A DNA stretch of 64,000 nt from Pseudomonadota bacterium (lineage in GTDB: Bacteria; Pseudomonadota; Gammaproteobacteria; Burkholderiales; Burkholderiaceae_B), in contig JAFAEO010000073.1 of NCBI GenBank assembly GCA_023423975.1, forward strand, positions 372,001 through 436,000. The letters are read 5' to 3'. Positions 8,084 to 16,345 of this stretch are shown one piece after another. The notes beneath the pieces are model-generated. The model searched no databases. It had not been told where the DNA came from and saw only the letters and a program-made list of their open reading frames with translations. The first letter of the stretch is position 1. Every line of letters starts with the position of its first letter. Made by a program: the position numbers and the translations under genes.

Positions 8084-8824
8084 TTAGTGCAGAATCTGTT
8101 CCAGGAAATGACGGGTGCGTTCGTGCTGGGGATGATCAAAAAACGCATCCGGCGTGTTCTGCTCCACAATACTGCCCTGGTCCATGAACACCACGCGATC
8201 GGCCACCTTGCGTGCAAAACCCATCTCATGCGTGACGCACAGCATGGTCACACCCGACTCCTCGGCAAGATTGACCATCACGTCCAGTACTTCCTTGACC
8301 ATTTCCGGATCTAGTGCAGAGGTCGGCTCGTCAAACAACAGCACCTTGGGGTTCATGCACAGCGAACGGGCGATGGCAACCCGCTGCTGCTGCCCTCCGG
8401 AGAGCTGGCCGGGAAACTTGCTGGCCTGATCCGGAATGCGCACGCGCTCAAGGTACTGCATGGCGCTGTCCCGGGCCTGTTGCTGCGACTGCTTCAGCAC
8501 CCAAATGGGTCCTAACGTCAGGTTTTCGAGCACGGTCAGATGCGGGAACAGATTAAAGTGTTGAAACACCATGCCAACGTTTTTGCGCACCTGTTCGATT
8601 TTTTTCAGATTGTCGGTCAGCTCTGTGCCGTCAACAATAATCTTGCCTTCCTGATGGGATTCCAGCGCGTTCAGGCAGCGGATCAGCGTGGATTTTCCGG
8701 AGCCCGACGGACCACAGATCACGATGCGCTCACCTGCGGCGACGTCCAGATTGATGTCGCGCAGAACATGGAACTGGCCATACCACTTGTTGACGTTTTC
8801 CATAAGGATGATAGTTTCTGACAC
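8084..8824 (-). CDS. aapP: General L-amino acid ABC transporter ATPase
   Basis: Cytoplasmic ATPase of a polar amino-acid uptake system, 246 residues. Walker A is GPSGSGKST (about residues 38-46), the signature LSGGQQQRVAIARSL, Walker B VLLFDEPTSALDPE, and the H-loop CVTHEMGFA. It closes an aapJQMP-like operon and sits 23 bp after the second permease. Its sequence is of the GlnQ/GltL/AapP type. Substrate breadth is inferred from the operon architecture with two large permeases. Confidence 0.93.
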   Translation of the reverse strand: MSETIILMENVNKWYGQFHVLRDINLDVAAGERIVICGPSGSGKSTLIRCLNALESHQEGKIIVDGTELTDNLKKIEQVRKNVGMVFQHFNLFPHLTVLENLTLGPIWVLKQSQQQARDSAMQYLERVRIPDQASKFPGQLSGGQQQRVAIARSLCMNPKVLLFDEPTSALDPEMVKEVLDVMVNLAEESGVTMLCVTHEMGFARKVADRVVFMDQGSIVEQNTPDAFFDHPQHERTRHFLEQILH

Positions 8825-8847
8825 AGATAAACTCCAGGGTCTGGCGG

Positions 8848-9957
8848 CTAACGCGAATATCCCGTATCCAGCTGCGCTTCAAGCCGTTTTGAATAGCGGG
8901 ACATGGCAAAGCAAAACAGGAAATAAATCAGGGAAATGAATAAGTAGGCTTCAATACTGAACCCCCGCCAAATCGGGTCTGACAGCGATGCCTTGGCCGA
9001 CAGCGTCAGATCGTAAATACCAATAACAACCACCAGCGACGTATCCTTGAACAGGGCGATGAAGATGCTGACCAGTGGCGGAATCACGATCCGAAGCGCC
9101 TGTGGCAACACAATTTTGCGCATGGTCTGCCAATAGTTCAATCCGATAGACTGGGCACCTTCGAGCTGCCCCCGGGGGATTGCCTGCAATCCGCCCCGCA
9201 CGGTCTCGGCCACATAGGCAGAGGCAAACATGATGATGGCGATCTGCGCCCGCAACAGTTTGTCAAAAGACATCCCTTCGGGCAGAAACAGCGGCAACAT
9301 GACAGACGACATAAACAGCAGGCTGATCAGTGGCACGCCACGGATAATTTCAATATACACGACGCACAACGCCTTGATAACCGGCATATCCGAACGACGC
9401 CCCAGCGCCAGCACCACGCCAATGGGAAAGGCAAACGCAATGCCGAAGGTCGACAGGATCAGCGTGAGCGGCAGGCCGCCCCAACGGGTATTTTCTACAT
9501 AAGTGAGGCCAGCAAGGCCGCCCCACATCAGGCAGGCAACCACCGTCAATCCGACCGCCCAGATGGCAAACAGCCGCATATTCCAGAAGCGACGCATCGC
9601 GCTGCAGACAATGACCGCCAGCAGCACCAGCGTGGCCAGCACGGGGCGCCACTGCTCATCGTAAGGATAGGTGCCAAACAGAATCAGCCGGTATTTTTCC
9701 CGAATAAAGGCCCAGCACGCGCCGCCAGGCCCGGCGCGACATTCCTGAGCATTACTGGCGGTGAAATTGGCCTTCAGCAGGGCCCATTCGACAAGAGGCG
9801 GCAGCCCCATCAGCAGCAGCCACGCGATGAGTATGGTAATCAGGATATTGAGCGGTGACGAAAACAGGCGCGCCCGCAACCAGCCGATCATGCCGCTTTT
9901 GCTCTTGGGCGGCGGCAATGCCACTGCCACATCCGGCTCCCGGGTCGTGATACTCAT
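8848..9957 (-). CDS. aapM: General L-amino acid ABC transporter permease AapM
   Basis: Inner-membrane permease, 369 residues, clearly larger than HisM-type permeases, as expected for AapM. An N-terminal segment with several helices (LFSSPLNILITILIAWLLLM) precedes the conserved HisMQ core (YVAETVRGGLQAIPRGQLEG). The EAA loop follows (AQSIGLNYWQTMRKIVLPQ ALR). It lies 2 bp downstream of the other permease gene and upstream of the ATPase. It would form a heterodimeric channel with AapQ. Confidence 0.92.
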   Translation of the reverse strand: MSITTREPDVAVALPPPKSKSGMIGWLRARLFSSPLNILITILIAWLLLMGLPPLVEWALLKANFTASNAQECRAGPGGACWAFIREKYRLILFGTYPYDEQWRPVLATLVLLAVIVCSAMRRFWNMRLFAIWAVGLTVVACLMWGGLAGLTYVENTRWGGLPLTLILSTFGIAFAFPIGVVLALGRRSDMPVIKALCVVYIEIIRGVPLISLLFMSSVMLPLFLPEGMSFDKLLRAQIAIIMFASAYVAETVRGGLQAIPRGQLEGAQSIGLNYWQTMRKIVLPQALRIVIPPLVSIFIALFKDTSLVVVIGIYDLTLSAKASLSDPIWRGFSIEAYLFISLIYFLFCFAMSRYSKRLEAQLDTGYSR

Positions 9958-9959
9958 GG

Positions 9960-11132
9960 CTATCGCTCCACCAGCGCAATGCGCCGGTTATACCAATTCA
10001 TGAACAGGGAAATGGACAGGCTGACGGTCAGATACGCCGCCATGACAATGAGAATACCCTCTATGGCCTGTCCCGTCTGGTTCAGTGTTGTGTTAATGAT
10101 TGACACAATATCCGGGTAGCCGATCGCCACGGCCAGCGAACTGTTTTTCATCAGGTTCAGATAGGTGCTGGTCAGCGGTGGAATCATGATCCGCAACGCC
10201 TGTGGCAAGACCACCAGCCGCAGTGCGCGACGACGGCTCAGACCCACGGAGCCGGCGGCTTCCCACTGCCCGCCGGGCACGGCCTGAATCCCGGAACGCA
10301 CGATTTCCGCAACAAAGGCCGAGGTGTAGATAACCAGGCCGCTTAGCAGCGCCGTTAGTTCCGGGGAGATACTGGCGCCTCCGGCAAAGTTGAACCCCTT
10401 GAGCTCAGGAATGCTGAAGGCCAGTTGCCCGCCACCGAAAAAAAAGCCGACCACCGGCAACAGGATAAAAAACGCAAGACCTATCGGCCACAGCGCCGTT
10501 TGTGTGCCGGTTTGGATTTGTCTGCGGCGCAAATACCGGCCCGCCACCAGCGTCAGCAGCAGCGCCACCACGGCGCCAACCACGATCCACGTCAGGCTCT
10601 CGCCTTGCGCTGAGGGAAACCGCAGGCCCCGATTCGATAGAAACACACCAGGCACCGGGTGCATGGCCTGGCGTGGACCAGGCAAGGTCTCCACGATCAG
10701 CGCATACCAGAAAAACAGCTGAATCAACAACGGAATATTGCGCAGCACCTCGACATATACAGCAGCCAGCTTTGCGATCAGCCAGTTTTTTGATAACCGG
10801 GCCACCCCGACCACCACGCCCACAAGCGTAGCCAGCACAATGCCGGCAAACGAAACATACAAGGTATTGAGCAGGCCAACCAGAATGGCGCGCCGATATG
10901 TGTCTGTGGGCGAATAATCAATAAGCGATTCGCCGATGGCAAACCCGGCCTCGCGCCCCAGAAAATCGAAGCCGCTGCGGATATTGCGCATTTGCAGATT
11001 ATGCATGGTATTGGAAACCAGATACCAGACGCCGGCGGCCACCAGCCCGAGCACGATCACCTGATAGACGATCGAGCGAAATGTTGGATCACTCCAGGAA
11101 AAGGCCGGGCCTTTGGATTTGTTTTTCTTCAT
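9960..11132 (-). CDS. aapQ: General L-amino acid ABC transporter permease AapQ
   Basis: Inner-membrane permease of 390 residues. The N-terminus is lysine-rich (MKKNKSKGPAFSW), followed by a membrane segment, a periplasmic region and a long insertion typical of AapQ. The conserved permease core is at FVAEIVRSGIQAVPGGQWEA and the EAA loop at AAGSVGLSRRRALRLVVLPQ. It is separated from the binding-protein gene by about 100 bp that contain a GC hairpin, and almost abuts aapM. Confidence 0.92.
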   Translation of the reverse strand: MKKNKSKGPAFSWSDPTFRSIVYQVIVLGLVAAGVWYLVSNTMHNLQMRNIRSGFDFLGREAGFAIGESLIDYSPTDTYRRAILVGLLNTLYVSFAGIVLATLVGVVVGVARLSKNWLIAKLAAVYVEVLRNIPLLIQLFFWYALIVETLPGPRQAMHPVPGVFLSNRGLRFPSAQGESLTWIVVGAVVALLLTLVAGRYLRRRQIQTGTQTALWPIGLAFFILLPVVGFFFGGGQLAFSIPELKGFNFAGGASISPELTALLSGLVIYTSAFVAEIVRSGIQAVPGGQWEAAGSVGLSRRRALRLVVLPQALRIMIPPLTSTYLNLMKNSSLAVAIGYPDIVSIINTTLNQTGQAIEGILIVMAAYLTVSLSISLFMNWYNRRIALVER

Positions 11133-11152
11133 GCGTTACAGTGTCAGTCGGG

Positions 11153-11168
11153 GCCGGCAACAGCCGGC
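11153..11168. other. GC-rich hairpin between aapJ and aapQ
   Basis: GCCGGC (11153-11158) and GCCGGC (11163-11168) flank a 4-nt loop. The hairpin sits in the roughly 100-bp gap between the binding-protein stop and the first permease. Such intercistronic stems commonly protect the upstream mRNA and so raise binding-protein output; that role is an inference here. Confidence 0.5.
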
Positions 11169-11231
11169 GCCGGTTCCTGCGATCAGGTGCGAATCAAAAG
11201 GTCGAAACCACATCGTACCTGTTTTTGGCGT

Positions 11232-12254
11232 TCAGCGAACCGGCATGGCGTAAAGAATGCCACCATTGTGCCAGGTGTTGTTCAGGCCACGTTCCAGTTT
11301 AAGCGCGCTATCGGTCCCTACATTGCGGGCAAAGCTCTCGCCATAATTGCCCACTGTTTTAATGATGTTGTAGGCCCATTTTTCATCGACACCCAGATTT
11401 TTTCCCATGCCGGGACTGGTGCCCAGAATCCGCTGGATATTGGGATTGGGCGATTTGGTCATCTCATCCACATTCTTGGACGTAATGCCATATTCTTCGG
11501 CTTCGATCATGGCATTCAAGGTCCAGCGGATCACGTTGAACCACTGTTCATCGCCCTGCCGCACCATCGGACCCAGCGGCTCTTTGGAGAAATTCTCGGG
11601 CAGGATTTCGTATTCATCGGGTTTTTCCATCGTGGTTCGCACCGAAGCCAGGCCGGATTTGTCGGTTGTCAACGCATCGCAGCGCCCCGAGGCGAAGGTG
11701 CGAATGACTTCATCGAACTTGTCGATGACAACGGGCTTGAACTCCAGCTTATTGCTGCGAAACCAGTCGGTCAGATTCAGCTCGGTGGTGGTGCCCGGTT
11801 GAACACAGATGGTCGCCCCGTTCAGTTCCTTGGCGCTTTTGACGCCCAGGTCTTTTTTCACCATCACACCCTGGCTGTCATAAAAATTGACGCCAACCCC
11901 CATCAGGCCCAGAGTGGTATCGCGGGTCAGCGTTTGCGTGGTGTTGCGGGTGAGCACGTCGATCTCTCCCGATTGCAGTGCCGTAAAGCGCTGCTGGGTA
12001 CTGAGGGGCGTGAGTTTTATTTTACTGGCATCATTAAACATGGTGATGGCGATCGCCTTGCACAAATCGACATCCAGCCCAGAAGCCTCGCCCTTGCTGT
12101 CAATGATGGAAAAGCCCGGGATACCGGTGCTGATACCGCACTGAACAAAGCCCTTGGCCTTGACGGCATCGAATGTTTTACCGGCCTGGGCTGGCGTTGC
12201 GATGACTGTAAACGCGCCTGCGGCCAGCAATGCCGCTGTCCTGATCATTTTCAT
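11232..12254 (-). CDS. aapJ: General L-amino acid ABC transporter substrate-binding protein
   Basis: Periplasmic binding protein, 340 residues as in rhizobial AapJ (341). I choose the ATG at 12254: an AGGGG motif is 6 nt upstream and the start gives MKMIRTAALLAAGAFTVIA, a clean signal peptide ending near ATPAQA. ATGs at 12260 and 12248 are alternatives. The mature part has the family-3 solute-binding features VQCGISTGIPGFS and SGLDVDLCKAIA. It is the first gene of aapJQMP and is divergent from ftsE, with the shared control region at about 12255-12465. Confidence 0.93.
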   Translation of the reverse strand: MKMIRTAALLAAGAFTVIATPAQAGKTFDAVKAKGFVQCGISTGIPGFSIIDSKGEASGLDVDLCKAIAITMFNDASKIKLTPLSTQQRFTALQSGEIDVLTRNTTQTLTRDTTLGLMGVGVNFYDSQGVMVKKDLGVKSAKELNGATICVQPGTTTELNLTDWFRSNKLEFKPVVIDKFDEVIRTFASGRCDALTTDKSGLASVRTTMEKPDEYEILPENFSKEPLGPMVRQGDEQWFNVIRWTLNAMIEAEEYGITSKNVDEMTKSPNPNIQRILGTSPGMGKNLGVDEKWAYNIIKTVGNYGESFARNVGTDSALKLERGLNNTWHNGGILYAMPVR

Positions 12255-12465
12255 ATTCATCCCCTGGTTAGGAAACCGTTTCCCGTTGATAAACCCGCCG
12301 TGTGCTTGATGGGAAACAGCTACTGTCGATTTTTTATCTGACGGTTTTGTCTTGCGGTATCCTAGATGATCCATTCACGCATTGACAATCGTAAATACCC
12401 TAATGCGTCGGCAATTACTCTAAAATGCGCTTTAACAGAACCGAATTTCAAGTAACCGGATCCAC

Positions 12466-13134
12466 ATGATTCAATTCCAGCATGTCTTCAAATCTTACGG
12501 ACAGGGCGCGAATATCCTGGCTGATATCAATTTCAGCATTGCGCCGGGTGAATTCGTCTTTGTCTCGGGCCCGTCCGGGGCGGGCAAATCCACGCTGCTC
12601 AAGCTGATCGGCGGGCTGGAAGCGCCAACGCGCGGTTCCATTATCGTCAAGGGCCAGCGCATGGACCAGATCGGTCATCGCGCCAGACCCTACCTGCGTC
12701 GCGCCGTTGGCGTCATCCTGCAAAACATGCACCTGCTGTATGACAGGACTGCTTTTGAAAACGTTATGCTGCCGCTGGCGGTCATGGGCCTCAGCTCAGA
12801 CAAGGCGGCCGCGCGCGCGCGGGCGGCAATCGAAAAAGTGGGACTATCCGGCAAGGAAAAACTTAACCCGATCGCGCTTTCCGGCGGCGAACAGCAGCGC
12901 CTGGCCATTGCCCGTGCGATCGTCAACAAACCGGCCATTCTGATCGCCGACGAACCCACAGCCAACCTGGATCAGGCCAGTGCACAGAAAATTCTGGAAG
13001 TCTTCCGTGACTTCAATCGCGTCGGCGTAACCACGCTGATTGCTTCACATGACCTGGAACTGCTGCGCCGGCACGCCAACCGCACCCTGCTGATAGAGCC
13101 GGGCCGCTTCAAGGATCTGGGAACACACGCATGA
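12466..13134 (+). CDS. ftsE: Cell division ATP-binding protein FtsE
   Basis: Cytoplasmic ATPase of the FtsEX complex, which acts at the divisome to activate periplasmic septal murein hydrolases. 222 residues with Walker A GPSGAGKST (about 36-44), signature LSGGEQQRLAIARA, Walker B ILIADEPTANLD and H-loop IASHDLELL. The stop overlaps the ftsX start by 4 bp. No ftsY is found upstream, unlike E. coli; instead the amino-acid transporter diverges from it. Confidence 0.96.
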   Translation: MIQFQHVFKSYGQGANILADINFSIAPGEFVFVSGPSGAGKSTLLKLIGGLEAPTRGSIIVKGQRMDQIGHRARPYLRRAVGVILQNMHLLYDRTAFENVMLPLAVMGLSSDKAAARARAAIEKVGLSGKEKLNPIALSGGEQQRLAIARAIVNKPAILIADEPTANLDQASAQKILEVFRDFNRVGVTTLIASHDLELLRRHANRTLLIEPGRFKDLGTHA

Positions 13135-14039
13135 AAACCTGGATAAGACATCATTTTTACGCCATGCACATCGCCATCCGGCGACTGCTGGCCACGCCAT
13201 TTTCATCACTGACCAATATCGCCGTCATCGCCCTGGTCCTGGCGCTCCCGCTGCTGGCCAGCTCTATCCTGGTCTCTATGGAGCCGGTTGCGCGCAATGT
13301 CTCGGTCAACCCTGCCATCACGCTGTTCATGAAAGCGGAGGTGCCATTGGCGGAAACGCGCGAGCTGGGCGAGCAGTTGCAGCAGGAAAACCAGGCCTAT
13401 ATAGAAAAACTGGAAGTGATCGACAAAAACGACGCACTCGCAGGATTGCGGGCGTCTGAGTCCTGGTCCAACGCCCTGAAGGTGCTGCCCCGCAATCCCC
13501 TGCCCAACTCGATTGTGGTGACGATCAAGGCAACCGGCGAGCAGGCCAGCAAGGCCCAGGAGCTGGCACAGGCGTGGAGCAGCCTGGACAATGTAGACAC
13601 GGTACAGTTCGACAGCGCCTGGGTTCAGAAGCTGGACGCCATTCTTTCCTTTACCCGCGGCGTTTTGCTGCTGCTGGCCATCGGCGTAGCCGTGGTGGTG
13701 GTCGGTACTGTATTTAACACCGTGCGCATGCAGGCCCTGGTACAACGGGAAGAAATCGCCGTCGCGCGCCTGGTCGGCGCCACCGAGTCATTCGTGCGCC
13801 GTCCGTTCCTGTATCTGGGCGCCCTGACCGGCCTGGTTGCCGGCGTTTTGTCGCTGTTGCTCACCACCTTCGGCCTGGCTTCGCTCAACGGCGCCATCGC
13901 CCGGCTCTCGCAGAGCTATGGCACCGATTTCTTCATCCGGCTGCCCGATGTCACCTGGCTGGCCACTGCCATTGTGCTGGTGATGATTGTCGCTGCGCTG
14001 GCCGCCCAATGGTCCATGACCCGGCATTCGCGTTTCTGA
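13131..14039 (+). CDS. ftsX: Cell division protein FtsX
   Basis: Membrane partner of FtsE, 302 residues. A first helix at about residues 26-48 (NIAVIALVLALPLLASSILV) is followed by a periplasmic domain of about 120 residues and three C-terminal helices (GVLLLLAIGVAVVVVGTVF; LGALTGLVAGVLSLLLTTFG; ATAIVLVMIVAALAAQW), the FtsX/MacB permease layout. ATGA overlap with ftsE, and mutY starts 3 bp after it. Confidence 0.95.
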   Translation: MKTWIRHHFYAMHIAIRRLLATPFSSLTNIAVIALVLALPLLASSILVSMEPVARNVSVNPAITLFMKAEVPLAETRELGEQLQQENQAYIEKLEVIDKNDALAGLRASESWSNALKVLPRNPLPNSIVVTIKATGEQASKAQELAQAWSSLDNVDTVQFDSAWVQKLDAILSFTRGVLLLLAIGVAVVVVGTVFNTVRMQALVQREEIAVARLVGATESFVRRPFLYLGALTGLVAGVLSLLLTTFGLASLNGAIARLSQSYGTDFFIRLPDVTWLATAIVLVMIVAALAAQWSMTRHSRF

Positions 14040-14042
14040 TCC

Positions 14043-15149
14043 ATGTCATTTATCAGTACCGTCATTGATTGGCAGCGTGAACGCGGCAGGCACGGCCTGC
14101 CGTGGCAGGGCAGTCGCGACCCCTATCGCGTCTGGCTCTCGGAAATCATGCTGCAACAAACTCAGGTGACAACGGTTATCCCATATTACGACCGCTTCCT
14201 GTCCCGGTTTCCCACACTCAAGGCATTGGCCCAGGCCAGCCAGGAAGAGGTCATGCCCTATTGGGCGGGGCTGGGCTACTATGCCAGGGCACGCAATCTG
14301 CATCGCTGCGCCAAAGTGGTGATAGATGACTGGCACGGCTCTTTCCCGGAAAACGCCCAGGATATTGCCAGGCTGCCAGGCATCGGACCATCCACGGCCA
14401 ATGCCATTGCCGCCTTCTGTTACAACGCACGCCAGCCTATCCTGGATGGCAATGTCAAGCGTGTTTTTTGCCGCTATTATGGCATCGAAGGCGATACGCA
14501 GAAAAAAGCGACCGAAAGCGTCCTGTGGGAACGGGCCTGGCAGCATCTTGCGCTCGCCCCGGACAATGTTGATATGGCGGCCTACACGCAGGGCCTGATG
14601 GATCTGGGCGCAACCCTGTGTACGCGCAGCAAACCTGCCTGTGAAAGATGTCCGCTGGCTACAGATTGTGTGGCCAGGCGCGAGGGACGGCAGGCGCAGT
14701 TGCCTTCGGCACGTCAGCGCAAGACGGTCCCGCAACGCCAGGTGTGTGTGTTGATTCTCGAACACAATGATCAGATTCTGATGTATCGTCGTGCGGACAA
14801 AGGCATCTGGGGAGGGTTGCTGACGCTGCCCGAATTTACCGACCGCCGCGCCTGCGCCGACTATCTGCAGCAGGCGCTCGGCGAGCACGCATTGCCCGTA
14901 CCCCTGGCGGCATTCGAACATGTCTTTACCCATTTTCGGCTGCATATCGAACCGGCGCTGCTGCACGCGTCCGAGCTGCCCGCCGTGCTGCCACCCGTCG
15001 GAAAAGATGCTGATCAGGCCAGCCGCTGGCAGTGGGTTACCCTGGACGCGCTAGCGGATACGGCGCTGCCCGCGCCCTTGCGCAAACTGCTCACGGGGTA
15101 TTTTGATGGGTACAACGGCCACGCAACCGACACGCCCCGCCTGTTCTGA
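14043..15149 (+). CDS. mutY: A/G-specific adenine glycosylase
   Basis: DNA-repair glycosylase that removes adenine mispaired with 8-oxoguanine. 368 residues. The catalytic Glu is in LSEIMLQQTQV (about residue 34), the helix-hairpin-helix in LPGIGPSTANAIAAF (about 111-125), and the catalytic Asp in ILDGNVKR (about 135). The [4Fe-4S] cysteines are at about 193, 200, 203 and 209 in the spacing C-x6-C-x2-C-x5-C. The C-terminal NUDIX-like domain that recognises 8-oxoG follows from about 230. It lies 3 bp downstream of ftsX and converges with rodA. Confidence 0.97.
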   Translation: MSFISTVIDWQRERGRHGLPWQGSRDPYRVWLSEIMLQQTQVTTVIPYYDRFLSRFPTLKALAQASQEEVMPYWAGLGYYARARNLHRCAKVVIDDWHGSFPENAQDIARLPGIGPSTANAIAAFCYNARQPILDGNVKRVFCRYYGIEGDTQKKATESVLWERAWQHLALAPDNVDMAAYTQGLMDLGATLCTRSKPACERCPLATDCVARREGRQAQLPSARQRKTVPQRQVCVLILEHNDQILMYRRADKGIWGGLLTLPEFTDRRACADYLQQALGEHALPVPLAAFEHVFTHFRLHIEPALLHASELPAVLPPVGKDADQASRWQWVTLDALADTALPAPLRKLLTGYFDGYNGHATDTPRLF

Positions 15150-15190
15150 ACCGGCTGCCAACCAGGTCGCCCGCAATGCGCCAGCGGTGG

Positions 15191-16345
15191 TTATTCCTCG
15201 GCGCGTGCCGACTTGCGACTGGGGACGTAATTGGAAATGCTCATGAGCAAACCGCAGGCAAAACCCAGTGTCACCAGTGCCGTACCGCCGTAGCTCATGA
15301 AAGGCAACGGTACACCCACCACCGGTAAAATGCCCATGACCATTCCCATATTCACGAATACATACATGAACAGCATCATGGTCATGGCGCCTGCCAGCAA
15401 ACGGCCGAACTGGGTCCGCGCCTTGATGGTGATCAGAAAACCGCGCAACAGCAGCAAGGTGTACAGCAACAACAGGGTCACGCCGCCATACAGCCCGAAC
15501 TCTTCGGCAAAAACGGCAAAAATGAAGTCGGTGGTCCGCTCTGGAATAAAATCAAGATGCGTCTGAGTTCCCTGCATATACCCCTTGCCATATAAGCCGC
15601 CCGAACCGATTGCAATCATGCCCTGGATGGTGTGAAAGCCCTTGCCCAGTGGATCGCTGCCCGGATCCAGCAACGTGCACACCCGATGCTTCTGATAATC
15701 GTGCAGAACGACCCAGTCAAAATCCGGGCTGCACAGCATCGGCTCATAGTACAGGATCAGCGCGATGGTCACGACCCCCAGCACAAACACCGGCGCGATC
15801 AGCTTGAATGACAAGCCGGCAAAATAAATAATGAAAAAGCCTGTGCTCAGCACCAGCAGCGCGGTCCCCAGATCGGGCTGCCGAATGATGAGCATAAACG
15901 GCACCAGCAGCAACACGCCGGCGATCAGAAAATCCACCACCCGTAGTTCGGAACGGTGCTTATCGAAATACCAAGCAAGCATCAACGGCACGATGATTTT
16001 CATCATTTCGGATGGCTGAATGACCGTGATCCCGATATTAAGCCACCGCGTCGCGCCCTTGTTGGTAATCCCGACCAGCAGCACCGCGATCAGCATCAGC
16101 ACGCCAGCGACATACAGCGGAATGGCAAACTTCATGATGCGTGACGGTGGAATGATCGCGACAGACCACATCACAAAAAAAGCCAGCAGAAAATTGCGCG
16201 CCTGGCTGGCGAAACGCCAGTCGGTTCCGCCAACAGCAGAGTGCATAACGGTCATACCCAGCAGGCAGAAAATGACCAGAATCAGTAGCAATGGCCAGTC
16301 AAAAGCGCGGAAAGCCCGCAGGATCCAATCCATCAATTTATTCAT
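15191..16345 (-). CDS. rodA: Peptidoglycan glycosyltransferase RodA
   Basis: SEDS-family membrane glycosyltransferase of the elongasome. 384 residues from the ATG at 16345, chosen because AGGCAG lies just upstream and the next in-frame ATG (16393) would sit deep in mrdA. About ten membrane helices are visible. SEDS landmarks include TNKGATRWLNIG, FHTIQGMIAIGSGGLYGKGY and the end VPLPFMSYGGTALVT. It overlaps the mrdA stop by 8 bp and is the last gene of mreBCD-mrdA-rodA. Confidence 0.97.
   Translation of the reverse strand: MNKLMDWILRAFRAFDWPLLLILVIFCLLGMTVMHSAVGGTDWRFASQARNFLLAFFVMWSVAIIPPSRIMKFAIPLYVAGVLMLIAVLLVGITNKGATRWLNIGITVIQPSEMMKIIVPLMLAWYFDKHRSELRVVDFLIAGVLLLVPFMLIIRQPDLGTALLVLSTGFFIIYFAGLSFKLIAPVFVLGVVTIALILYYEPMLCSPDFDWVVLHDYQKHRVCTLLDPGSDPLGKGFHTIQGMIAIGSGGLYGKGYMQGTQTHLDFIPERTTDFIFAVFAEEFGLYGGVTLLLLYTLLLLRGFLITIKARTQFGRLLAGAMTMMLFMYVFVNMGMVMGILPVVGVPLPFMSYGGTALVTLGFACGLLMSISNYVPSRKSARAEE

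Noticed and set aside
10992..12341. 449-residue open frame antisense to aapJ
   Set aside because: Shadow of the binding-protein gene; sense strand has signal peptide and family motifs.
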